From Herbinix sp. (GTDB lineage Bacteria > Bacillota > Clostridia > Lachnospirales > Lachnospiraceae): 64,000 nt of DNA. Of this stretch, positions 50,620 through 59,041 are shown piece by piece. A program made the position numbers and the translations under genes. How positions within the stretch are numbered: position 1 is the first letter of the stretch; the number at the start of each line of letters is the position of its first letter. The notes beneath the pieces are model-generated. The model was not told the origin of the DNA. It ran no database searches and was given only the letters and a program-made list of their open reading frames with translations. The stretch spans positions 62,001 through 126,000 of the forward strand of contig JAQSYO010000002.1 in NCBI GenBank assembly GCA_029256105.1, given 5' to 3'.

Positions 50620-51591
50620 TTGAAAAAGGAGAAATCAACTGTACTAACAAACAAGAGAGCGTATAAACAGAAGAAATTATTCGTTGATCTTAAAAATGGA
50701 TGGCAGCTATATGCCATGGCATTGCCGGCAATGCTTTTATTATTTCTATTTGCCTATATGCCGATGGGTGGACTGGTAATTGCTTTTAAAAAATATAATT
50801 TCAGACAGGGTATATGGGGAAGTGATTGGATGGATCCATTATTCAAAAACTTCGAGATATTGTTTCATAACAATGCGACAGCGATGAATGCAATTCGTAA
50901 TACACTATTTCTAAATATTTTGTTTATTATCGTGGGTACGATATTTGCTTTGCTGCTTGCGATAGCCTTTAATGAATTAACCAATAAACATCTTAAGAAA
51001 ATTACACAATCTTTAAGCTTTCTTCCCTATTTTATATCTACCGTTGTTGTTGGTATTTTTGTTAGTGGAGTATTAAGCTATGAAAACGGAACGTTAAATA
51101 AACTGATTACCTCCTTCGGTGGTGAGAAGGTGGCCTTTTACATGAACGCATCCTATTGGCCCATTATTCTTTTGATTGTTAACATTTGGAAGGGTGCCGG
51201 TTACACCTCAGTTATTTATCTCGCAACCCTAAGTGGAATTGATGGTTCCTATTATGAGGCGGCTCAGATTGACGGTGCTACCAGATGGCAGCAGATTTGG
51301 AACATTAGTCTTCCGTTGCTTCGTCCTACTGTAGTGGTAATGACGTTATTGGCAGTCGGCAGAATCATGAATGCTGATTTTGGACTATTTTACAATGTAA
51401 CGAATGATGTACCTACTCTTCATGCTACAACAGATGTATTAGACACCTACATATTTAGAGCACTTCGTCAGACAGGCGATATCGCAATTTCATCAGCTAC
51501 CGGTTTCTTCCAGTCCGTAATATCATTTGTACTTGTTATTATCTGTAATGGGTTAGCAAGACGTTATGAAAAGGATTCGGCATTGTTCTAA
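50620..51591 (+). CDS. Sugar ABC transporter permease 1 (LplB-like, CUT1)
   Basis: The start is TTG 50620, 7 nt after AGAGGAGG; the earlier ATG at 50590 is part of the operator. 323 residues with six membrane helices (from about WQLYAMALPAMLLLFLFAYMPMGGLVIAF onward) and the EAA loop EAAQIDGATRWQQIWNISLPLLRP that contacts the ATPase. The FKKYNFRQGIWGSDWMDPLFKNF segment is typical of LplB-type permeases for complex oligosaccharides. It forms an importer with the next two genes. No ATPase gene is present in the locus, so a shared MsmX-like ATPase is likely. Confidence 0.94.
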   Translation: MKKEKSTVLTNKRAYKQKKLFVDLKNGWQLYAMALPAMLLLFLFAYMPMGGLVIAFKKYNFRQGIWGSDWMDPLFKNFEILFHNNATAMNAIRNTLFLNILFIIVGTIFALLLAIAFNELTNKHLKKITQSLSFLPYFISTVVVGIFVSGVLSYENGTLNKLITSFGGEKVAFYMNASYWPIILLIVNIWKGAGYTSVIYLATLSGIDGSYYEAAQIDGATRWQQIWNISLPLLRPTVVVMTLLAVGRIMNADFGLFYNVTNDVPTLHATTDVLDTYIFRALRQTGDIAISSATGFFQSVISFVLVIICNGLARRYEKDSALF

Positions 51592-51636
51592 TAATTTTGT
51601 ATTGGAATTCATAATAGAAGAAAAAGATGGAGATTG

Positions 51637-52530
51637 ATGAAAATGATGAAAAATAAAATAACCTTAGGAAAATTATTAGTAACGCTATTTATAGTTGGAT
51701 TTTCTCTTATTTGTTTGTATCCATTTTTGATGGTAATCGGAGGATCCCTAACCACCGATACGGAGGCAGCGACCTATGGATTTAGCATAATTCCAAGAGA
51801 TCCGACGTTAGCAGCATACAAAGTATTGCTATCAAATCAAAGGATGATATTAAACGGTTATAAAATCACATTGCTGGTAACAATTATGGGAACTGGCTTG
51901 TCAGTATTGATTAATTCGATGATGGGCTTTGTTTTGTCTAGAAGGAATCTTCGTTTTAAGGGTTTTATTAATCTGTATGTATTATTGACAATGCTTTTTA
52001 ATGGCGGTCTTGTACCTTGGTATATCGTATGTACAAGGTATCTGCATTTGAAAAATAATATTTGGGCTTTGATTATACCAAGTCTGGTTAGTGCCTGGTA
52101 CATATTCTTGGTACGTAATTATTTTAACTCAATTCCCGATGAGATGTGGGAATCGGCGAAACTCGATGGTGCCGGAGAGTTTAAGATATTTCGTAAGATA
52201 TATTTGCCTTTAGCAAAGCCTGTTATCGCAACGATTACATTGTTTGCAGCGCTTGGCTTCTGGAACGATTGGTGGTTGGGATTAATGCTAATTGAAAACT
52301 CTGATTTACAACCTCTTCAAATGCTACTAAGAACAATTATAGCAAACATTCAATTTTTACAGACAATGGGTAATAAATCGGCGGAGGCACAAGCACTTCT
52401 TGCATCCATTCCCAGCGATGGCGTAAAAATGGCAATGGTAATCATAACGACAGGACCAATTATACTACTATATCCCTTCCTTCAAAGATACTTTATCAAA
52501 GGTATCATGGTTGGGGCGGTAAAGGGATAA
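51637..52530 (+). CDS. Sugar ABC transporter permease 2 (YtcP/LplC-like, CUT1)
   Basis: Several starts are possible (TTG 51634, ATG 51637, 51643, 51646); GGAG at 51629-51632 best allows 51637 or 51643. About 297 residues. Six helices, a periplasmic segment (GGSLTTDTEAATYGFSIIPRDPTLAAYKVLL) and the EAA loop ESAKLDGAGEFKIFRKIYLPLAKPVIATI are standard for MalG-like permeases of the YtcP/LplC group. It pairs with the preceding permease. A binding protein gene follows after 76 bp. Confidence 0.93.
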   Translation: MKMMKNKITLGKLLVTLFIVGFSLICLYPFLMVIGGSLTTDTEAATYGFSIIPRDPTLAAYKVLLSNQRMILNGYKITLLVTIMGTGLSVLINSMMGFVLSRRNLRFKGFINLYVLLTMLFNGGLVPWYIVCTRYLHLKNNIWALIIPSLVSAWYIFLVRNYFNSIPDEMWESAKLDGAGEFKIFRKIYLPLAKPVIATITLFAALGFWNDWWLGLMLIENSDLQPLQMLLRTIIANIQFLQTMGNKSAEAQALLASIPSDGVKMAMVIITTGPIILLYPFLQRYFIKGIMVGAVKG

Positions 52531-52606
52531 CAACACCGATTGCATTAGAAGGCTGACAATATCAGTAGGCTTTCTTGTAATAAAAACTAAAAAGGAGAGA
52601 AAAGTT

Positions 52607-54169
52607 ATGAAAAAACAAGTTAAAAGGATGCTTGGATTATTACTATGCATGATGCTTGTAATTTCCATGTTGGGTGGATGTAGTAAAGACGATACCTCTA
52701 AGACCGATAGTACTGGAGATAAAGAGGGAACATCTACAGATACTGGGAGTAAAGACGATGCTGATGAGGCGAGCACTGAACTGGAACCTGTAACACTACA
52801 TTTCATTTTCTATGGAGACAAAAAAGCTGCAACGGACGAAGTGTGGGATAAAATCGCGGAATACACAAAGGACACACTAAATGCAACTTTTGATGTACAA
52901 TTTATAGCAGGTACTGACTTTACACAAAAATTACTTGTAAAAGCTGGTGCTGGAGATGCATGGGATTTAAATTTTGATAGTGACTGGACCTGTTATTATC
53001 AGATGACAGCAAACGATGCTTATATGGCAATTGATGATCTGCTTCCAAAATATGCTCCTGATTTATATGCATTATATCAGGAAAAAGGCATTCTTGATGC
53101 AGCTAAATCCAAGGGTAATATCGTATCACTTCCTTGGACAATGGCTATGAATAACCGTACCTTCTTCCAATGGAGAGGGGACTTAGTGGAGAAGGCAGGC
53201 ATTACTGTTGATAAAGCGTCTCTTGCAACTTGGGAAGGCGTAGATGCTTTCTTACAGCAATTAAAAACTGCATTCCCGGATAAATATATTCTTGAAAATG
53301 CTGGTTTAATTGGTTCTCAGGAAGGCTTAATGGAAATCGGACATGGTCTTGCAATTAACTTAAATGATCCGGCTTGCAAAGTAGTTCCGGTTGAAACAAC
53401 ACAATCCTACCTAGAAAAGGCAAAATATGCTGAAAAATGGCAGAGTGAAGGTATTATCTGGAAAGATATCCTAACAGATACAACCGACCATAATACTTAT
53501 ATAAATCAGGGTAAATTGATTACTAAATGGGGTACTCATGAATTCTGCAACCAGAAGCGAGCATGGCTGGATGAAGGTGCTAGATGGGATTTCACCGAAG
53601 TATATCCGGATGGCCTTTATGCCAACAGATCACCACTTTCCAATCTTGTAGCAATTCCTGCAACCTCCGAAAATCCGGAGAGAACCTTAATGTTCTTAAA
53701 TATGCTTGAGACAGACCAAACACTTTATGATATGGTTCAATACGGTATCTTAGGTGAGACTTATGAATTAAACGGCGAAGAAGCAATATTCCCTGAAGGC
53801 ATGACTGCTGAGAATTCCAGCTTTATGGAATGGGGCGGACGTTGGGCGCTCTGGAAGCCACAATATATGCGTCCGGATGCATCTTATGGTGAAGGCTTCT
53901 GGCAGGCTGAAGCTGATTATGCAGCATCTCTTCCTCAGAACGTTAATAGTCCTTTGAATGGATTTAGCTTTGATGTAACGAATGTTAAGTCACAGGTAGC
54001 TCAAAGAGATCAGCTTTATACAGATGCTAATAAATTGATTGAAGCAGGTCTTGGTGGAAATTATCAAGACGTTGTTAATAAGCTAATCAGTGATACGAAT
54101 AATGCAGGCACAGCAGATATTATTGCTGAATGTCAAAAGCAGATTGATGCTTTCTTGGCTGCAAAATAA
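52607..54169 (+). CDS. Extracellular sugar-binding lipoprotein of the ABC importer
   Basis: This 520-residue family-1 solute-binding protein has SD AAAGGAGAG. The signal peptide (MKKQVKRMLGLLLCMMLVIS) ends in lipobox MLGGC, Cys25 being the lipidated residue. A Ser/Thr/Asp-rich linker (about 26-60) tethers the binding domain (about 62-400). The C-terminal about 130 residues (SFMEWGGRWALWKPQYMRPDASYGEGFW … FDVTNVKSQVAQ) resemble the DUF3502 extension of large oligosaccharide-binding proteins. It delivers the imported glycan to the two permeases. A strong terminator follows, which would favour high levels of this protein over downstream enzymes. Confidence 0.94.
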   Translation: MKKQVKRMLGLLLCMMLVISMLGGCSKDDTSKTDSTGDKEGTSTDTGSKDDADEASTELEPVTLHFIFYGDKKAATDEVWDKIAEYTKDTLNATFDVQFIAGTDFTQKLLVKAGAGDAWDLNFDSDWTCYYQMTANDAYMAIDDLLPKYAPDLYALYQEKGILDAAKSKGNIVSLPWTMAMNNRTFFQWRGDLVEKAGITVDKASLATWEGVDAFLQQLKTAFPDKYILENAGLIGSQEGLMEIGHGLAINLNDPACKVVPVETTQSYLEKAKYAEKWQSEGIIWKDILTDTTDHNTYINQGKLITKWGTHEFCNQKRAWLDEGARWDFTEVYPDGLYANRSPLSNLVAIPATSENPERTLMFLNMLETDQTLYDMVQYGILGETYELNGEEAIFPEGMTAENSSFMEWGGRWALWKPQYMRPDASYGEGFWQAEADYAASLPQNVNSPLNGFSFDVTNVKSQVAQRDQLYTDANKLIEAGLGGNYQDVVNKLISDTNNAGTADIIAECQKQIDAFLAAK

Positions 54170-54216
54170 TTTAGATAGCTACTTTCATTAAAAAAATTAT
54201 TTCAGATATAATAATA

Positions 54217-54299
54217 GAAAAACCCTTGCAAGCAAAAAGAATAAATTGATATTTGGATTTGCTACGAATGACTTTCTTTTCTCGCTTGTAGGGGTTTTT
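54217..54299 (+). terminator. Large hairpin terminator between importer and enzyme genes
   Basis: AAAAACCCTTGCAAGC…AAAAAGAA pairs with TTCTTTT…GCTTGTAGGGGTTTTT, ending in a T-run at 54295-54299. It probably limits read-through from the importer genes into the GH38-to-GH31 series. Confidence 0.75.
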
Positions 54300-54320
54300 A
54301 TAAGAATAAGGGGCAATATA

Positions 54321-57065
54321 ATGAGAAAAAAAGTGATACATATAATATCCCACTCACATTGGGATCGGGAATGGTATATGCCTTTTGAAAAGCATCGGCT
54401 CAAACTGATGCAGCTAATTGACGATTGCATGGAGTTATTTGATAAGGAGGAAGGCTTTGAGAGCTTCCATTTAGATGGTCAAACAATCATATTGGATGAT
54501 TATTTGGAATTGAAACCGGAAAATTTCGAACTAATAAAGAGAAAAATAATCGAGGAAAGATTTTATATAGGTCCTTGGTATATTCTGCAAGATGAATTTT
54601 TGACTACTGGAGAATCAAGTGTCAGAAATCTTCTTGTAGGCATAGAGGAAGCAAACAAATATGGGAAGTTAAGCAAGATTGGATATTTCCCAGATGCTTT
54701 TGGTAATGCGGGACAGATGCCCCAGTTACTAAAACAAGCAGGTATGGAGGCTGTGATATTCGGTAGGGGAGTAAAACCGGTAGGCTTTAACAATGAAGTG
54801 TTGGAAACAGGCGAATATGAATCCTTTTATTCAGAGATGAACTGGAATTCTCCGGATGGCAGTGGACTATTAGGCATTTTATTTGCTAATTGGTATAATA
54901 ACGGCGCTGAGATTCCGGTAGAAGAGAAGGAAGCAAGAGTATTCTGGGATAAGAGATTACAGGATGTTCTTCGATATGCGTCTACAGAACATTTGCTTTT
55001 TATGAATGGATGTGATCATCAGCCGGTTCAGAAGGATATCGCTGAGGCGATAGCATTAGCAAACCGACTTTACCCGGAGTATGAATTTAAACATTCCAAT
55101 TTTAACGAGTATATTGAATGTGTGAAATCGTCACAGGAAAACAAGCTTTCTACTGTGACGGGTGAATTAACCAGTCAATCTACAAATGGATGGACGACCT
55201 TGGTCAATACGACTTCATCTCGAATTTATTTAAAACAAATGAATAGAGAAAATGAAGTGGCATTAACAAATCTTGCAGAGCCTTTGGCGGTTTTTGCGGC
55301 AGAGACCGGAGTACAATATCCGCATGCTTCACTTAAATATGCCTGGAAGAAGCTAATGCAGAATCACCCCCATGACAGTATCTGCGGTTGTAGTGTTGAT
55401 GAAGTTCATGACGAAATGATTACTCGACATCAAAAAAGCCTTCAAGTTAGTCAAGAATTGATAAAAGAGAGCATAGATACCCTAGGACGTAATATTGATA
55501 CTTCGGCTTTTTGTGGTCAGGAAGCTTATCCATTTAGTGTCTTTAACACAAGTGGATGGGAACGGACCGGAACGGTAAGTGTTCTTATCGATATTGAAAG
55601 GGTATATCATGAAAATCTTACGACTTCCTATGATAAAATGCAAAATCGAAGCATGAAGTCATTCACCTTGATAGACCATAATCAAAATCTCATACCATGC
55701 ACAATCGAAGACATGGGCGTAAGATTTGGATATGATCTTCCAGACGATAAATTCCGCCAACCCTACATGGCGAGATATGTTAAAGTTACACTTAAAGCAG
55801 ATGCAGTTCCATCCATGGGCTATAAAGTTTATGCGCTCATTCTAACTGAGGCAGTTGCTGCAAAGGAATTAATTACAACGAAAATAAATGAAGAGTTGGA
55901 GAAGAAATCTCTTGTAATTGAAAACGGAATGGAAAATGAACACTTAAAGGTGACGATTAACCCGAATGGAACGATAAATCTTCTACATAAAGAGACAGGA
56001 AAAATTTATCAGGAACTGTGTTACTACGAAGACACCGGCGATATCGGCAATGAATATATCTACCGTCAGCCAAAAGGGGAGCAACCGATCCTTTCGAAGA
56101 ATAGTATCAGTACCTGTCAATTGATAGAAGATGAGCAGTACAGAGCTACCTACAAAATTACGCAAGTGCTTCAAATTCCGGAAAGTGCTGATGAAACGCT
56201 AATAGAAGAAGTCAGAAGAATGACAGAAATCAAAAAAAGAAAAGCCCAAAGAAGCAAGAAGCAATTACCCCTAACCATAACCACCTTCCTCAGTCTTGAG
56301 AAGGATGGACATGGAGTAAGCGTAAGGTCAGAATTTGTAAATGCTATGAAAGACCACAGACTACGGGTAATTCTTCCGACTGGTTTAACTACGGATACAC
56401 ATTTTGTAGACTCTGTGTTTGAGATAGTGAAGCGACCAAATCAGCATGCTACTACTTGGGAAAACCCAAGTGGGTGCGAACATCAGCAGTGTTTTGCAGG
56501 AATTGCGGACCAGGAAGCTGGTATTGTTGCAGCTAATTTTGGACTATACGAATATGAATTATTACCTGAGGAAGATAATGCAATCGCAATTACACTTCTT
56601 CGTGCGGTTGGAGAATTGGGTGACTGGGGAGTATTCCTAACACCAGGAGCGCAGTGCCTTGGAAAATGTAGTGTTTCCTTTGAGATTATACCTTTTGCCC
56701 CAAAATCAGAGGTGTTTGATCCGATTATAGAAGCGTATCAGTTCCAAATTCCGATGATGACTAGCCAGCTTATAATCCAAGAAGGCACACTTCCTATTGA
56801 GAAGTCCTATCTAGAGTGGCAGGGAAATGGTATTTATCTGACGGGAATGAAGAATAAACTAAATTCAGGTGATCAAATCATTCGCTTTATAAATGGCAGA
56901 GAAGAAGAAAGTGTATTAACGGTCAAAGTTTCCGACCATGTGAAAAAATATTATAGAAGTAATGTAATAGAGGAACAACTTCAGGAATTAGGTGTAAATA
57001 ATAAAGGGGAGATTTGTATTACACTCAAACCTTTTGAAATATTTACCCTTGGATTAGAAGTTTGA
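54321..57065 (+). CDS. GH38 alpha-mannosidase
   Basis: The frame is open from 54246, but that part lies in the terminator; ATG 54321 behind AGGGG gives 914 residues and the typical N-terminus KVIHIISHSHWDREWYMPFEKHR. Zinc ligands are His13, Asp15, the nucleophile Asp125 (GYFPDAFGNAGQMPQLL) and a later His (MNGCDHQPV). The GH38 middle helical domain (YAWKKLMQNHPHDSICGCSVDEVHDEM) and the C-terminal beta domains are present. It removes alpha-linked mannose from oligosaccharides. No signal peptide, so it acts on imported sugar. Long spacing and the preceding terminator suggest its own weak promoter or read-through. Confidence 0.96.
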   Translation: MRKKVIHIISHSHWDREWYMPFEKHRLKLMQLIDDCMELFDKEEGFESFHLDGQTIILDDYLELKPENFELIKRKIIEERFYIGPWYILQDEFLTTGESSVRNLLVGIEEANKYGKLSKIGYFPDAFGNAGQMPQLLKQAGMEAVIFGRGVKPVGFNNEVLETGEYESFYSEMNWNSPDGSGLLGILFANWYNNGAEIPVEEKEARVFWDKRLQDVLRYASTEHLLFMNGCDHQPVQKDIAEAIALANRLYPEYEFKHSNFNEYIECVKSSQENKLSTVTGELTSQSTNGWTTLVNTTSSRIYLKQMNRENEVALTNLAEPLAVFAAETGVQYPHASLKYAWKKLMQNHPHDSICGCSVDEVHDEMITRHQKSLQVSQELIKESIDTLGRNIDTSAFCGQEAYPFSVFNTSGWERTGTVSVLIDIERVYHENLTTSYDKMQNRSMKSFTLIDHNQNLIPCTIEDMGVRFGYDLPDDKFRQPYMARYVKVTLKADAVPSMGYKVYALILTEAVAAKELITTKINEELEKKSLVIENGMENEHLKVTINPNGTINLLHKETGKIYQELCYYEDTGDIGNEYIYRQPKGEQPILSKNSISTCQLIEDEQYRATYKITQVLQIPESADETLIEEVRRMTEIKKRKAQRSKKQLPLTITTFLSLEKDGHGVSVRSEFVNAMKDHRLRVILPTGLTTDTHFVDSVFEIVKRPNQHATTWENPSGCEHQQCFAGIADQEAGIVAANFGLYEYELLPEEDNAIAITLLRAVGELGDWGVFLTPGAQCLGKCSVSFEIIPFAPKSEVFDPIIEAYQFQIPMMTSQLIIQEGTLPIEKSYLEWQGNGIYLTGMKNKLNSGDQIIRFINGREEESVLTVKVSDHVKKYYRSNVIEEQLQELGVNNKGEICITLKPFEIFTLGLEV

Positions 57066-57100
57066 CTTGAGACAACGCAGGGTCGATTTGGAGGATATTC

Positions 57101-58873
57101 ATGGAAGAGCGAAAGAATGAAAATCCGTTTTTAGAAAGCTATGAGAAAAATGATAACAAGCCAATTAGAATACTACTTGGTTTATACAAAGGCTATTATA
57201 GCAAATTGTTCTGGTCAGCAATTTTTTACGTAATTAAGGTAATGCCGGTGTGGATCATACCGATTATCACCTCCAATATAATTAATATTGCTACAACACC
57301 CTCGGAACATGATCTGAAAGAATTATATATTAATGTAGTTGTTATGATATTCTTACTTGCTGAGAATATCCCAATGCATTATTTACACACAAAGTATTAT
57401 AGTCGCGCAATCCGGTTGGTAGAATCCGGATTGCGCGGAACTTTAGTCCGTAAGCTACAGCAGCTGTCCATATCTTATCATAAGGAGATGGAATCCGGGC
57501 GCATTCAATCAAAAATTATGCGAGACGTGGAAGCAATCGAAATGCTTTCGGGGCAATTGTTTGTTGGCGTGCTGTCGATTGTCTTAAATCTGGCGGTGGC
57601 ATTCACGGTAACAGCAATGAAAAGCTGGACGGTATTTCTGTTTTTTATCTTAAGTATTCCGGTATCCGTTGCATTAATAGTAGCTTTTCGCAAAAAAATT
57701 GGCAGTAGCAATGCGAATTTCCGAAAGGAGATGGAGACAACCAGTGCCAGAGTATTTGAGATGGTGGAATTAATTCCGGTTACCAGAGCCCATGGTCTTC
57801 AAAAAGAAGAAGTAAAGAAAATGGAGGGGCAGCTGAATAGCGTTGCAGAAAAGGGCTACCGTTTGGATATGGTTCACTCCATATATGGTGCCTCTAACTG
57901 GGCAGTCTTTCAATTTTTTAAACTGCTTTGTCTAGCTTTTACAGGTTATCTTGCATATCAGCAAAAAATAAGTATCGGTGAAATAATTCTATACCAAACT
58001 TATTTCGCATCAATTATAACGGAGGTTTCGAACTTGATTACCCTGTTGCCAACATTAGCAAGAGGGATTGAGTCAGTTCGCTCCGTTGGTGAGATAGTGC
58101 TAGCTCACGATGTGGAGGATTATCGAAATAAAACAAAAATAAAGCATGTAAATGGTACTTTTCTATTTGAACAGGTTCGCTTTGAATATAAGGATAGTTT
58201 CAGGCCAATTTTAAAAGGTTTAAATTTAGAAGTAAAGCAGGGAGAGACGATAGCCTTTGTAGGTGAATCTGGTGCTGGTAAATCTACAATTTTGAATTTG
58301 ATCATAGGATTTTTAAAACCTACCGGTGGCAAGATATATCTGGATGGTATAGATCTATCCACACTGGATATGAATTCCTTTCGTAAACATTTAGCGGTGG
58401 TCCCACAAAATGTTATATTATTCTCAGGAACAATTCGTCAAAATATTACCTATGGCTTGCCACATGTGGAAGAGAAAAAGCTGGAGGAAGTAATTAAGGC
58501 GGCAAACCTTGGTGACTTAGTTAATGAATTACCAGAGGGGCTGGATACCATGATCGGGGAACATGGAGGTAAATTATCCGGAGGTCAAAGGCAAAGAATA
58601 TCAATTGCCAGAGCCTTGATGCGAGATCCCAGTGTTATTATTCTGGATGAAGCGACTTCTGCCCTTGATAGTGCATCGGAACGAATGGTTCAGGAAGCAA
58701 TCCAAAACCTATCCATGGGGCGTACGACCTTTATCGTTGCGCATAGACTTTCCACTATCCGCAATGCAGATCGAATTGCTGTAATTGGGGATGGTATCTG
58801 CAAAGAAATTGGTTCCTATGAAGAGTTGATACATAAAAAAGGTGAGTTCTATCGATTAGAACAGATACAATAG
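57101..58873 (+). CDS. ABC exporter half-transporter (fused membrane and ATPase domains)
   Basis: This 590-residue protein has a six-helix transmembrane domain (about 30-330) followed by the nucleotide-binding domain. Walker A is GESGAGKST, the Q-loop VVPQNVILFSGTIRQNI, the signature LSGGQRQRISIARAL, Walker B VIILDEATSALDS and the H-loop IVAHRLSTI. It acts as a homodimer or with another half-transporter. Its presence between GH38 and GH3 genes is unusual for a catabolic locus; it could export a product or toxic aglycone, or be functionally unrelated. Start ATG 57101 after GGAGG. Confidence 0.95.
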   Translation: MEERKNENPFLESYEKNDNKPIRILLGLYKGYYSKLFWSAIFYVIKVMPVWIIPIITSNIINIATTPSEHDLKELYINVVVMIFLLAENIPMHYLHTKYYSRAIRLVESGLRGTLVRKLQQLSISYHKEMESGRIQSKIMRDVEAIEMLSGQLFVGVLSIVLNLAVAFTVTAMKSWTVFLFFILSIPVSVALIVAFRKKIGSSNANFRKEMETTSARVFEMVELIPVTRAHGLQKEEVKKMEGQLNSVAEKGYRLDMVHSIYGASNWAVFQFFKLLCLAFTGYLAYQQKISIGEIILYQTYFASIITEVSNLITLLPTLARGIESVRSVGEIVLAHDVEDYRNKTKIKHVNGTFLFEQVRFEYKDSFRPILKGLNLEVKQGETIAFVGESGAGKSTILNLIIGFLKPTGGKIYLDGIDLSTLDMNSFRKHLAVVPQNVILFSGTIRQNITYGLPHVEEKKLEEVIKAANLGDLVNELPEGLDTMIGEHGGKLSGGQRQRISIARALMRDPSVIILDEATSALDSASERMVQEAIQNLSMGRTTFIVAHRLSTIRNADRIAVIGDGICKEIGSYEELIHKKGEFYRLEQIQ

Positions 58874-59041
58874 TTTATATGCAGGGAACGACTAGCCTTT
58901 TCATATATGAAATTAATTTAATTTATCAGAGGAATGAAGTTACAAGTATCTAAGAGATGATATCTTAGGTATATAGAAAATAAAGTGGAACGTATTTGAG
59001 GAATGTAGTTTGAACTAACTTATAAAAAGGAGATTAGATAA

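Noticed and set aside
54246-54320. Longer N-terminus for the GH38 enzyme
   Set aside because: These codons lie within the terminator hairpin and precede the conserved N-terminus; the ATG at 54321 has an SD.
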